A stretch of DNA of 59,076 nucleotides, from contig JAOCPU010000094.1 in the NCBI GenBank assembly GCA_035772785.1, forward strand, positions 1-59,076. Direction: 5' to 3'. This document shows, piece after piece, positions 10,914-22,441 of the stretch. The position numbers and the translations under genes were made by a program. Source of the DNA: Phlebiopsis flavidoalba. Its lineage: Eukaryota; Basidiomycota; Agaricomycetes; Polyporales; Phanerochaetaceae. The notes beneath the pieces were generated by a model. The model was not told the origin of the DNA, did no database searches, and worked only from the letters and a program-made list of their open reading frames with translations. Every line of letters starts with the position of its first letter. Position 1 is the stretch's first letter.

Positions 10914-11453
10914 TGTCACAGATTATGCCCTATTAGTCAATTTCCTTTCATTTTCGTTCATATTTGACACCAAGTCTCAAGCACTCACTTAAGCGCGTTC
11001 CCGCGCCACAAAGCTTGCGCCACAAACGTTCGCATCACCAAGGGTCTGGATGGATAATGGATGCATCACATGTACTTAGGTCTAGGTAGGGACTAGAACG
11101 AGGTCTATGGACTGGAGTAGGTTGTATGATATCATGGACTGAGGTAGAAGGATGGAGTACGGACCTGAGTTAAGGATCCGTCATAGTTACCTCGGGCAGG
11201 CTGTAGAATAGTCTGAATAGACATTGCCAGCAGGTCACTCTGGTTAGCTGTCGCTGAGCTGCACTCTTCGACATGTATGACTCACACTGCCAGCTCATCG
11301 ATGACATCGTTAGAGACTGGCTCACATGTATATAAAGAGGTACGCTTGTGGCCTTAAGCCCCAAGCTTAACAACATCGTTAAGATTCTCTCAATATCTTC
11401 GTTACTCGCACTCTACTTAGTGTTTCACACTCTCCCCTTCAGCAACACACACA
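10914..11453 (+). mobile_element. 3' LTR of the chromovirus
   Basis: The LTR starts TGTCACAGATTATGCCC right after the polypurine tract and can be closed at CA near 11453 (CAGCAACACACA). A TATA box, TATATAAAG, lies at 11329-11337, about 120 bp before the end, as expected for U3-R. It is not the same family as the LTR at 996-1620 (TGTGACTGATG). The right boundary is a best guess. No second LTR copy of this family is in the window. Confidence 0.65.
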
Positions 11454-12310
11454 GGTGAGTAAGGGTTTCGTTGATACCGAGCTAGGTTGGGTATGTTATG
11501 TACCTTTTTGCGCCACTCCGTAGGCGTCAGTTGGCTTGGTAATTCATCAAGTAATTCAGTGGGCAGTGTGCTGCATGCGATTGTTCGCTCACCCAGAGTC
11601 CCGTGGTGCGCACTGCTGTCAGCGCCGCTGAGGGGTAACGGCGGCGCCGTGTAAGGGGTTCGGCATAATACGCCTATTCTCCTGGAGTGTGGCGTGCGCA
11701 GTGACTCGCCTCGCTCTGACAAATGCGCGCAGTATCAATGTGGGGACGCTGTAGGCGCCCATTGCGGTACCGTTGGGCGCGTATCTCGACGTCGCTGCCA
11801 TGTCATCATCGTGTTCGCTGGGGAGTCCAGGTCGTCTACAACGTTGGCGAGGCAACTGGTTTGAGGAATGACCACAGTACATCTATCTGTGGTCGGGGTA
11901 CGTGGTGGCCGGGCAGGGCGTCGGAGGAGGGGTCTGTTAGTGGTTCGGAGCGGGGGCACACCTGTCTCTCACGTCGCTCCGCATTGCATATTTCGTCTAG
12001 CGATCGCGCAACACGCGTGGGATGGGGGTTTTATGCACGTTCATTGGGGTTCTGCGTATGTACAGATACGGTTGTGTGGAACAATTCCCCACTGGTCGGG
12101 GTGCTTTGAGGACATCGCTGCCCGAGCGCCTACCGAGATGGTGGTGGTTGCGGTTCAACCGGCGCTGTTGTGACATCCTTTGGGGTCGGTAACCTACAGT
12201 ATGTGATAGGGGCCAACAAATGACAATTTGGGATGCCTTGTGACATGTGACAACTGTTGAGGTTGGAATCTGATTAGCCTCCCCGCGTGCCTGGCAGCCC
12301 TTCATCAGCG
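11454..12310. other. Unassigned sequence after the chromovirus LTR
   Basis: There are short open frames on both strands. One minus-strand stretch (11417-11600) reads LPTELLDELPSQLTPTEWRK, which could be remnant coding sequence, but I recognise no family. It may be old transposon or flanking DNA. Confidence 0.4.
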
Positions 12311-12670
12311 GAATCCTATATGTGAATTAGCATTAATTAATGTCCATTTAGGTCTTTAATGGATTAACACTAATTAAGAGTAATTCAGTGTGTATGTATC
12401 ATTAAAGTGCAGTTAAACATGCATTATTCTGTGACATATTCCCTCACTATTCTCTCATTATTTAGCAGTTCAACATTGGTTATTACACTATTCCATTAAT
12501 CTGCTATTTGCATGTTATTGAGGTGCTAATCCATTTGCTAGAGGTGAATCTGTTAAAGACCTACTTTCCTTCTACTAATCAGGTGTGTTGAGCAACAGTC
12601 ACACTCAACAAGGATGTTATGTTTGAATTTATTAATCTCTCAGCTTCACATACAAAGTGTGCTATTTACA
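12311..12670. other. AT-rich non-coding block
   Basis: Base composition switches sharply to AT-rich with many ATTAA/TTAAT words (for example AACACTAATTAAGAG near 12367). No coding potential is seen. The same words recur in the larger AT-rich block at 15071-15790. Confidence 0.6.
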
Positions 12671-12829
12671 AGAGATGTAGAACAAAAGAAATAGAGTAGC
12701 ATGCACACCTAAGTTTGGAAACAGCTACATCTGGGATGGGTGAACCTGTTGCACTGTACATTGATGGGCTTAACAGTACCAGCAATGGACACATACCATT
12801 ATAAGTATAACTCGGCGCTGGCGCAGTGG

Positions 12830-13560
12830 TGACGGTGTGAGCATGAAATGGCAACGGCGCGACAGCTTGTGCGCGATGGCAATGACACGATGGCGGGCAA
12901 GCGCTGGGGCCGACGGGGCGACGGGGCGACGGGGCGACGGCGAGGATCTCGCCACTGGTCGTATCGCAGAAGGCGAGGTGTTTGAGCCAGTGGGTACAGC
13001 GGGAACCCCACGGCGCGAAGGCTGACGGGCACACGCTTGAGGGCTTGTGCTCAAACGCACGAGGGTTTGCACTTATACTGAGGGCTAAACACCTACAAGG
13101 AGAGGCAGGGCGCGGCGTCGAGGGTGCGACATTACGATGGCAACGGCCAGAGTGCGACGGCGAGGACGGCGGCCTGACAGCGAGGGCAGCAGAGCGATGG
13201 CTCGGGGACTAGAACCAGAATGTAGAATGGACGGCATTGGAGAGAGTGCCAGAGCCATATCTAGGGTGCGGTTTCGAGGGCACGAGGGCGAGGGCCCGCG
13301 CCACCCCGACAACACGAGGGAGGCGCGACGGCGGCGTGACTTCGAGGGCGCGGAGACGACGGTGAGGCGCAAAATCATGAGATAGGAACGCACAGAGCGG
13401 TGACGAGGGCAGGTGGCGCGACTCAGATGGCGAGCGTTTGCGTGCGTGCAAGGCTAAAGTCAGGGCGCGTGAACTCGAGGGCGGAGGGCTACACTCACCG
13501 AGAACCGTTGTGCCTGGGAGCACTTATCGTCCTGCAGGAGGCCGGTTTGTGCGTCGTGCC
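12830..13560. repeat. G/A-rich low-complexity region with 9-bp repeats
   Basis: GGGGCGACG repeats in tandem around 12912-12940, followed by several hundred bases of irregular GCGAGGGC/GACGGCG repeats up to about 13530. Open frames here are compositional. I see no gene. Confidence 0.6.
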
Positions 13561-13774
13561 GCACCTCCCCGGCCGTCCTTGACACTCTTGCAGTGTCGCG
13601 TCGCGTCCATATCGATGGTCCGAGGTGTGAGTGATGCGGCATAGCGCTGGGCGAAGAAGGTCCCCGGGCGGGATTGTCGAACGGACACGGAGGGGCATGA
13701 AAGGGTGGTTTATAGAAGATAGGTGTACATCAAGGACCTACAAAGAGGCCCTTGTGCAAGAGGAGAGAAAGGAA

Positions 13775-13928
13775 GCCGCCGTTCTCGCGAACGCACGCGG
13801 GCGACGGTGGAGGCGGAACGGAAGTCGAACCAGGCGCTTGCGCGTCAACGCGCGACTCCAAGTCCGGAGCGCCCGAGACACTTCGCGTTTTGCTCCCATC
13901 CTCCGCCGTCGTTCTCGAGAACGGCGGC
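13775..13928. repeat. Miniature inverted-repeat element, GCCGCCGTTCTCG family
   Basis: The left end is GCCGCCGTTCTCGCGAACG; the right end, reverse complemented, is GCCGCCGTTCTCGAGAACG followed by ACGGCGG. The 154-bp interval is GC-rich and non-coding. A second copy of the right-end half lies at 22442-22600 and shares GACGGCGGAGGATGGGAG and GGGCGCTCCGGACTTG in the same order. I see no target duplication. Superfamily unknown. Confidence 0.6.
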
Positions 13929-14690
13929 CCACTACCACCTCGTTCTCATGCAGGGACTTCCTTTGGAAGTCCCTGGACTCTTTCTATGTCTTTCTCTCCG
14001 TCTCACTCGCCGCCCGGCGCCGTTCAGCATGCGCACGACGAACCGCGCCCACAAAACGGCCGACTCTCTTCAAGCACGGTGACCTTGACCCTCAACAATC
14101 GCTGGATGAGGCTTGGGAGGGAGTGTAGGACGCGCCTATGTGTGTCCTAGGATTGTAGCAAAACGAGCCTGCGGGCTTGCTCGGTCGCAGGTGCCGTGGC
14201 TAACCCTCGCGCGTGCACACAATACTGAATAACCGCCGCGACTGAGCCCTCAACTACGTGATGCACATGCCGTCCAAACGTATTTTTACTATGAATAAAG
14301 GTGAGTAGACTTCTTTGTCTGTGTTCTGTGTCCACCTCCGCGAGCCCCCGCGCCGTTGACCCCAGGTACGTCCTCCACCCGTCCCCGCTACCTCCACTGC
14401 TCCCCGTCCACGGGCTCCTTCCATGTGCACAAAACGAGTTTCGAAGACTCCTGGGATGCGAAGAACAGTCCAGGCCCAGCTGAACATCCAATATACGCAC
14501 CGGACGCGTGGCGCCGATAGTCCGTTATCGCATCCACGCGCGTAGTCGCGGATATCTTCTTCGCGGATGCTGACCCCAAAAGCCGCGCGCTCCGCGGGTC
14601 TCACAGCTGCGAATTAGGCAGACGGCAACGAGGGCGTACATTGTATACACATGGATTACACGCGAGTACCCTCTATCAGGCACGACGGGC
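13929..14690. other. No confident gene
   Basis: Minus-strand open frames at 14147-14604 shift frame part-way, for example YRRHASGAYIGCSAGPGLFF then LVLCTWKEPVDGEQWR. This resembles remnant coding sequence but matches no family I know. Confidence 0.3.
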
Positions 14691-15070
14691 ACAGCCACGA
14701 TGACATTGGCCCGCGATATGACAAAGAAAAAGCAGTGAGAACGGCACGCCGACGGATGGACACGACGCGACAAGGCCGGCCGCCGAAGTGAAAAACCACA
14801 ACGCAACAAGGATGACGCGACGAAGCGCTAGTATGACAAGGACGACCATGGCACGACGCTAGTGATACACAGTGTGACGAGGACGGCCCGCCACGAGCAC
14901 ATGCTGCACAATTACGGCGCGCGACAAGATCCGCGGACTAATAAAGACTGCGCAGACACGGCAGAGCACTAACGGCTCAATGTGGACGCCACGACAGAGA
15001 GCCCTGTGACGTGAATAGCCACGGCGGGCTTTGCAGCCAACTGAGCAGCCATGACCTGACAAGAACAATC
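14690..15070 (-). repeat. Minisatellite patch 1 (about 15-bp GC-rich unit, inverted)
   Basis: Irregular repeats of the kind GACAAGGACGACCATGGCACG and GACGAGGACGGCCCGCC are the reverse complement of the units in patches 2 and 3 (16841-17165, 20560-20840; type GTCCTCGTCGCGGCC). Unit copies are strongly diverged. Confidence 0.55.
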
Positions 15071-15790
15071 ATGGTCCTTTAACCAGATACAATAAAGTAC
15101 AAATATACCTACATCCAATGACCCAGAATGGTATCAAATTAGTGTTCATTTGAGAGTTCATGAAGTGCAAGGCTTATAGAACAAATGGAACATATTCATT
15201 GGTACTCAACTGAAAGTACCTGAGTAATAGTATATCCAACCAAAAGGTGCTGTTTAATCTCCAAGTGCAGTTTTAATGTATTCAATGTATAGTAATAATA
15301 GGAGAGTGTAATCACACTTCCTTAGTTATAGAGAAAGGGATGTGTAGTGCCTATGTAATGTTTTAATTGAATAGCACTTGAACTCCATACAAAAATGAGT
15401 TAAGTGCTTAGAAATCAGCTCAGAGTTTTTCACCAATAGTTCCAGTTTAATGGCTGAGTACTATTTTAATAGATTAATTGTTGAAGAATCCATGGAAAAG
15501 TGCACCAAAATGAAATAGTTCTACAATAGCAGATAAATGCCCTGCCTTAGTGAATAAGTAAAAGATAGAAAGCATTTTAATCAGTTAGCATTACAAAAGC
15601 CAGTCACTATCCAATCAATAACAGATTAGCACAATTAATATAATAACTAGTCTGAAGTGCTTCAAAAGCTACCAAAAAGTGTATTAACATCAAAATAATG
15701 GTCAAAAAAAGCATGTTAATCAGTGTTTCACACTAATTAACATTATTACGATTTATGAATAATAAATCGTTTCCAATGCGTGTTTTGAGT
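15071..15790. other. AT-rich non-coding block with hairpins
   Basis: About 700 bp with low GC and no coding frames. Near its right end are a hairpin with arms ACGATTTAT and ATAAATCGT (about 15748-15770) and an imperfect 11-bp inverted repeat around TTAATCAGTGT (about 15717-15742). Composition differs strongly from the flanks, so it may be a decayed non-autonomous element. Confidence 0.55.
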
Positions 15791-16482
15791 ATTGGGGTTC
15801 TCTTCCTAACCCAAAATTTCGTAGTAAGCGTGGGAAAGTGTGAATTTTGTTACCGTTCGATTCAAAATTGAGCGTCTCTTGGGCGTCTGCCAACCTTAAC
15901 CCTAGGGTTTCCAATACAAATTTGAATCAAAACTTGTCTGATTTTCTGACATTGTCGTACATGGATCTGGCCTCTGAATATTGCTACTAACTATGCAGAC
16001 CCCCTGAAACTACCCCCTGCTCAAGTCGTCACGCTAAGCGCCCGATGTTTTTCAACTCCTGCAGCTCACACAAACTTCGATGAACTTTCGTTCCAGGATT
16101 AGCGCCCGTCTGTCCGCCGCCTTACCTTGCAAAGGACATACTCTTCATCATTAGCAGGTACTTAATGATGTCTGAAATATTTCTCGAAGTCACAAATGTA
16201 TTCTTTAACCTCTGTGTCTCTGTTAACATCCTAATTGACGTCAATGTATCCATGTTTCCGCATTCTGTCGTCGTGTTTCGGCGTTTCTCCGTGCGCCACA
16301 ACGGTTTTTGATTGCTTCCGCTTTCAGGCAAGTACAGGCCATCAGGGGAAATCCAGCCGTTATGAACTCCCTCTTTTTCTATTTCTCTATTTCACTCATT
16401 CACAAGTTCCTGGTGTTGGGTTGTTTCTAAAATCAATACATGTACATGTCTTTTTTTATACATTCGTATATACATTTGCAGT

Positions 16483-16840
16483 TAGTGATAAGCGTGGGTA
16501 TACCCGGGGTACTGGAGGCCGTACCCATACCCATACCCACCAAATACCCATAAGAAGGAAAGGTGACCATGGCGTGGGATCTATGGTACAAATTATATGG
16601 GCATATAACTGAGGCTTTGGCATGTCTAATAGCATTGTTTGACCCTGTTAACACATTCTAAAGGTATTGAGAAGGCATTGCTACACTATAAAGCAATATT
16701 CAAGGCCAATATTGCCTATTTTACATCAACCCACAGGTACCCCAAGGGTACGTGGGTCTAAATTTCCGTACCCACACCCCACATGAACCTGTACCCATAC
16801 CCACAACCCATGGGTTTTCCAATACCCATGCTTATCACTA
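16483..16840. mobile_element. hAT miniature element, 8-bp target duplication
   Basis: The ends are TAGTGATAAGCGTGGGTAT on the left and, reverse complemented, TAGTGATAAGCATGGGTAT on the right, so the inverted repeats differ at one base. The exact 8-bp duplication TTTGCAGT flanks both sides (16475-16482 and 16841-16848). Length is 358 bp with no coding capacity. Its right half is almost collinear with the end of the hAT copy at 9237-10149 (CCCATGGGTTGTGGGTATGG and onward). I infer a non-autonomous derivative of that hAT family. Confidence 0.92.
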
Positions 16841-17165
16841 TTTGCAGTCCTTGTCACGCTGCTTTTGTTCTCATCGCAGCCCGTTAGTGTCGCACTGGCC
16901 GTTCTCGTCACGGTAGTCCTCGTCACATTGTGTTTGTCCACGTCGCAGCCATTATTGTCGTGGCCATCTTCATCGCGGCAGTCCTTGTCGCAGCCGTCCA
17001 CGTCGCGTTGGGTTCGGCCTCATCGCGTTGGCACATCCTAGTCATGAAAGTTTTTGTCCTCGTCGCGGCCGTCCTCCTCACGTTGTGTCTGTCCTCGTTG
17101 CAGCTGTTATCTTCATGCCATGGCCATGATCGTTGCGGCCGTCCTCGTCGCAGCCGTCTATGTCG
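16841..17165 (+). repeat. Minisatellite patch 2 (about 15-bp GC-rich unit)
   Basis: Irregular repeats of GTCCTCGTCGCGGCC and related words (GTCCTTGTCGCAGCC, GTCCACGTCGCGTTG). The hAT miniature element inserted at the left edge of this patch: its target duplication TTTGCAGT reads into the first unit. Confidence 0.7.
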
Positions 17166-20100
17166 AGCCCTGGGCAAGCAAGTAATGCATTAGCTACCTC
17201 TAGTTGGCTGGTGAGCATAATGCATTATTTCACAGCAAATCCGCAGGGGGCTCTGTGGGCTGTCTGAGCTTGAATATTACTGATGCTATTGCCATCTTAG
17301 GTTTCCAGATTAGATTGAATGCTCCTAGTATCTAATCTATAAACCCTATTGCTCATCCATCATATCCGGCAGCGCGTCGCCTGCCGGCGCCCACCGCGCG
17401 CTTCATTTGTCCTTGTTTGCGCGCCCCGCACCGTGCCAAATTGGGCACAATCCCGCCCTGCGCCTTGCATGGGCTGGGATCATTGTTCCATATGGGCTCC
17501 CTTTCTCTAGATGGCCAGTACAGCTTACAGATATGTCAATGCGATTGTATTTGAAGTGCTATGAAGGCTGTATGTAGTTGGTTAGGATGTCAACAGCAAT
17601 TGAACGGAAAATCACGCGAAAATCGCGTATATATTCGTTTTGTTCTATACAGTGTGACCCCACTGTCCTTCCATTCCCTGGATACATTGTTAGTCTTACT
17701 GACATGTAGCTTGGCCTTTAATGATACCAGTCTGTGCATGATTCTTTGACTGTCTTAGGTTCAGTTAAATTAAACAAAAATACTTCATAAATATAACTAT
17801 ATGCTTGAGACAGGGATGTGAGAGTGAAAGAGAGTCCTATAAAGATCAACTACAGTGTCTAAGGACATGAAAATAATGATACAGCATGTAGAAAAAGGAT
17901 TAGAGGGCAGAGAATGCCAGAATATCAGTTTATGGTGCAAATGTTGTGCACATACTCAAGCCATGCAAAGAGTCCAGAAAGCGGATATTATGATAAGGCA
18001 AACTCACATAGGCTACTGTAAACCTGATCAACAGCATTTTATAGTATAGAAGTAATCTGAAAAGGGAGATAGGCAACCTGAGGAAGCGAAAAGAAAACAA
18101 TGACTTGAGGGTTGCAGAACATGGATAACGCAGATCTGATGACTCCTGGTACTTCTACACAGTACTATTGAAGACATAACGATGCGCGTAGTGGATATAT
18201 ACCGTGTTCAAAGTCTTCCGGAATAAAACGACGTTCCGCGGGATAGGGCGCCCATCGGAACGTCGAGGAGAACGAGGCCCGGTATGGGCAGCGCATGAAC
18301 AAATCGCTGAACGGAGGGCGCGGACATGTCTTCTATGTGCATATAAAGCTTGTCCACGCCTTCCGAACGCGGCAGAGCAAGCGGAGTGAATATGAAATGC
18401 AATACTCGCCTGTATGTGGCCACAGATGGTGCTCGGGTTCCAGGGGAGCCCAACAGCTCGGCCCATGGACTGAAAGTCGTATAACGACTCGTTGGTGTGT
18501 CTAGATAAGGGGGAAAATGTTTGAAGTACCCTGGGCTAGCGTGTGTGACACAATGAATGGGACACGTACCAGTCCTGGCGGGGTAGCCGCGTTCCCATCG
18601 AATAGAGCTGCAGGACGATATTAAGCGGCTGAAATCGTGAACAGAGACGTCAGTAACGTCTTCCCTATGGTTGAAAGCACTAGTACGTACCTTGATATGT
18701 GCTGACTTGAAACTGTGTCGAACGGGGGGTCAATGCGTAGTTGAAACGAGGGGAAGACGGGCTGGGAATAAGGTGAAAATATTCAATATCCGTATTGCGT
18801 GGGAAACACTTACCTATAGGTCCCAAATATCCCCCTCAATCCATCCCGAAGCAAGAAGATGCGAGGCGAGCAATGGACAGTGCGGGACAGCGCACTTCGA
18901 GGTCGCCCGAGGCTGCCCGAAGCGACCTGGAAGTCGCCCGAGGGACAAAAGCGCCCAAGCCCGGTTGTCCCTAACCACCGACCCACGACCGTCGTTCGCG
19001 AGAATGCAAATGGACGCTAACGGTCTCAATCTCCTTTCTCGATGCCCAGGATCCTTCATGGGGGGGTAGGAGGCGGCTCCGGTGTGCCTGCTCTCATTTC
19101 CATCTCACCGGGGCCGCCCAGTCGTAGGTTCGCGCTACCCAACTCTGCGCTCGGGCCACCTCGACGACCGGCGACATGAACGACAAGCCACGATGCTCCA
19201 AGAGCGTTGGAGAACGTTGGGACAGTGCACACCGGGTGCATGTTCCAACGTTTTAGCTGGGAAGAATGGGTTTGCGGGCCTCTGAGTTTCGAAGTGTGCG
19301 TGCCGCGTCGTATGAGTGGGCTACCGTGATCGCTGACCGCCTCCTCCATTCATGGAGCCACCACGGGGAGAGCTGGAACCACCTCCCCCACGTTTGTAAA
19401 ATGTGAGTCGCTGGTTCAATTCCGCCGCTTTCTAACGTTTGTTCTATGTTTTACACAGGTCCTCGCCGTCGCCGCCACCGCCCCGACTTCCCTCAACCTA
19501 CAGCGGTCATAGGCACCAGAATATTGCGTCAGAAGCGACGCAATATGTGCGTAGGCGGTGGCGAGGGTTATGCGTAGTGTGTACACGTACGCACGCCCTC
19601 GTCTGTGCCCGTCGTGTCACGTTCTCGACGGCCGCTCGCTGGCACCCCCTCCCCGCCTGCGCCCGCCGCTCACTGCTTCTAGTCGCATCCCACAGCCTCC
19701 GAGTTGCGTCAGAAGCGGCGCAGAAACTCCCCTCCTCACCGTGCCGTCAAACACCCCACGCCCCATTCTCGACCAGGGTGCCCAAGCAGGACCGCGGCCC
19801 CGCACCCCTGCCCGAGCCCGTCGGTCCCGTCCCAGCCTCTACATCGTTCAGCGATGCACGCTAATGGTTTAAATTACCGAGTGTACACCCACTTGAGGCC
19901 CCCGCAGACCTGACGACCGCTTGGTGCCCGCAGGCCCGACGACCGCTCTGCGCCAGCGCGTCCGCACCCAACGCTGACCGCCCGCCCCGCTTCTTCTGCC
20001 CTCGTCCACAGCTCGTACCTACCCTAGTGTGTTGTGTCGTCTCCGCGTCCGACTCGTCACGTCGGCCGGGTCGTGGGGATCCTGGTCCACCCGCTGGCAG

Positions 20101-20559
20101 CCGTCATTCCCAGGCCTACCGGGCCAATGGCCGTGCCGCCACTTTCCCACCAGCAGGAGCACAAGAAATGGTTCTCATAATACAGTAGACATACAATGTA
20201 GTATATGTATCTATATATGTATGCAAAAAAGTGGATAATGGGTGAAATAATCGACGCGGCGGGGGTGCGCCATATAAGGCATCCGTCGGCGACGCGCCGC
20301 AGCCGGCGGTGCGAGAAGCAAGCGCCAGGAGATGCCAGATAACTGGCAGATAACAGCGGCGGGCTGTTATCTAGGTGCTGTGCGGCTGGTATCAGTGATT
20401 TACCACATTGGACAGAGTGCCGGTGATGCCGTCGCGGCATATTCAAACCCAGCTTGCAGGTATAGAACAGCAAATAATGCATTAGAAGCTACCTGGGGAA
20501 TAATGCATTGCACTCTCCAGCACTGCTGGCATGTAATGGCATTAAACACTTGCCAAGAG
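17166..20559. other. No confident gene; one candidate intron
   Basis: Short frames only. A good-looking plus-strand intron lies at 19403-19458: donor GTGAGT, branch CTAAC at about 19431, acceptor TTTTACACAG. The following exon-like sequence is Pro/Arg-rich low complexity and I cannot name a product. Two copies of TTGCGTCAGAAGCG(A/G)CGCA occur near 19526 and 19704; the first is a perfect 8-bp-stem hairpin. A TATA-like TGGATATATACC is at about 18192. Directly repeated CGCCCGAGG words lie at 18900-18945. Confidence 0.4.
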
Positions 20560-20840
20560 GTGCTATGTCGCGGCTGTCCTTGTCGCGGCCGTCTTCATCG
20601 CGGCCGTCCCATCGCGTTGGGTTCAGCCTTGTCGCGGCCGTCCCACGTCACGTTGTGTTCGGCATCGTCGCGGCCATCCTTATCGCGTGTGGCTGTCTCC
20701 GTCGCGGCCGTCACCGCTGTGCTTGTGATGTAGTGGCCATTGGGTCGAGCCCGCTATGCCGCAGTCGTCTATATCTTGACGTTTGCGCCATGATTGTCAC
20801 GTCGTGACATTTGCGCCATGGTTGTCGCGTTGTGGCTGTA
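20560..20840 (+). repeat. Minisatellite patch 3 (about 15-bp GC-rich unit)
   Basis: Repeats of GTCGCGGCCGTCC with many variants, the same family as patches 1 and 2. A short non-repeat segment with AATAATGCATT words precedes it, and a similar AATGCATTAGCTACC segment follows patch 2 at 17180. Confidence 0.65.
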
Positions 20841-20952
20841 AGACATGCCGTTCTCGGTTGCGATTCACCGCGCTGGGGCATTGTCGAGTGCTCGTGCACG
20901 TGCCCAGACTCGTCGCAAACAAGGCGCAGGCCTCAGGCTGTGGATTTAGGGG

Positions 20953-21409
20953 TAAAGCTCTGCACGAGTCTACCCACGGATCGACTCGGATCCGTACCCG
21001 CGGGTCAGTGGCATTTCTAAGGCCTGACCCAGATCCACACGGGTATTTTGGGCACACAGATCACCTGTGACCCACGAGTCCGAGTCTTGCAAGTCTGGGT
21101 CACAGGGTCTACCTGTCAGAAATGCTTAAGACAAAGGCTGACATGGCTATAGTGAGGTATGTATGACATGCTATATACATATATGATATTGATAATGGCA
21201 TAGGTATGCTTGAAACATGCATACAAGTATTATATGAGCAAATCTATGAATACCCATGGGTTTTCTCAAATCCAAACCCTTGACCCAGATCTGCCACTGA
21301 CTCATGGCCACAGGTGACTCGGATCCACGGATCAGTATATACCCCAGGGTTTTTCCCACGGCTCTACCCACAAGTACCCATGGGTGACCCAGACTCGTGC
21401 AGAGCTTTA
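20953..21409. mobile_element. Second hAT miniature element, perfect 19-bp terminal repeats
   Basis: The left end TAAAGCTCTGCACGAGTCT (20953-20971) is exactly repeated, inverted, at 21391-21409. The 8-bp target duplication TTTAGGGG is exact at 20945-20952 and 21410-21417. Length is 457 bp. Inside are dispersed GACCCA/TGGGTC and GGATCC words typical of subterminal transposase-binding repeats, but no coding frame. The ends differ from those of the 16483 element, so this is a second hAT family. Confidence 0.93.
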
Positions 21410-21417
21410 TTTAGGGG

Positions 21418-22070
21418 GAACGGTGGGCCTAAGGGCCCGCTCGGTTGTGTGAGCGCGGATACGGCTAGGGCGGGAGTCTGGACACAACGACGCCGTCAGT
21501 TCTTAGTAGACGAGAAGACGGGGTACGACTTACATGAGGAACACGGCGGCCCGCTGACGACGCATGCCGTCTTCGTTCGCGTCGGGCTAGCCGTCGAGCC
21601 GGCCTGGCAGTTGAACACTGCGATAGCACACAATCGTCAGCATTCCGAGAGCGACAGTTCAGGTTGCTGAGTACTCACCTAGGTGGTCGCCCTCTGGGCC
21701 CGTGCTGAGATGTGGCGGGCGCGGCACGGCGACAGCGGCGTCGCTCAGTGCTTGTGCGCGCAACTGAACGCGTCGCGGTCAGTGTTATGAGTTTCGCCCG
21801 ATGCCGAGGATGGGCGCGTTGCGATGATTCTTGGACGTCTGCCGCCGCCGTCTGCTGGCCTCAGCTCGTTGGGTGGTGGGTGCGTTGGATGGTGAGGTGA
21901 ACACATCCGGGGCTGGCTAGTTTGCTTGCTTCATTGGTGGCTCAAGTACACTAAGAATCAGGCCTGTTAGCATCGAAAGAAGGGAAGTAGGCAAGCTACG
22001 GCTTACCTTGTGCGTCGCGGTTTGGTCGTCGAGACCGATGTGAGTATCTCCGCCCGCGTTCGGCGCGCGG
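21418..22070. other. No confident gene; possible minus-strand intron
   Basis: A minus-strand intron-like segment spans 21951-22006 (donor GTAAGC, branch CTAAC, acceptor TTCTTAG). The flanking frames are too short to define a product. Confidence 0.3.
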
Positions 22071-22438
22071 TAGTGATAGGCAAGGAGAGGGAGGGGTAAG
22101 GGTAACCCTTGAGGGTGAGGGTAAGGGTCCAGAGGGTAAGGGTAAGGGTCGGCAAAATTGGACCCTTGAACCCTTCAAGCCAGGGAGGGTACGGCAGACC
22201 TATCAGTTATACAAAGTTATTGGTTCAGCAATGTGTTTCTGACACTCTTTCATACCTTCAGAGCATATTGTAAGTGTGTATAAGCTCTTTACACTTTGTT
22301 CCATGTGCTCCAACACTGTATACAGCCAAGGGTCTGCAGCCAAACCCTTACCCTTACCCTTAGTGGAGGGTAAGGGTTTAGAAGGGTAAGGGTAAGGGTC
22401 TAGGAAAAAAAGGGGGGGTATACCCTCGCCAATCACTA
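22071..22438. repeat. Miniature element with GGTAAG-rich subterminal arrays
   Basis: The left end is TAGTGATAGGCAAGG; the right end, reverse complemented, is TAGTGATTGGCGAGG, so 13 of 15 bases match. Both inner flanks carry arrays of AGGGTAAGGG/CCCTTACCCT (22090-22190 and 22345-22420) in opposite orientation. The TAGTGAT start links it to the hAT family at 16483. Flanking 8-mers do not match. The arrays resemble telomere repeats but are not TTAGGG. Confidence 0.7.
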
Positions 22439-22441
22439 GGA

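Noticed and set aside
19400..19440. Possible tRNA T-loop (GGTTCAATTCC)
   Set aside because: The T-stem does not pair and no acceptor stem is found; the sequence is better read as an intron start with a CTAAC branch site.
22090..22420. Telomere-like repeats
   Set aside because: The units are AGGGTAAGGG, not the TTAGGG usual in these fungi, and occur as two short inverted arrays inside a miniature element, so they do not mark a chromosome end.
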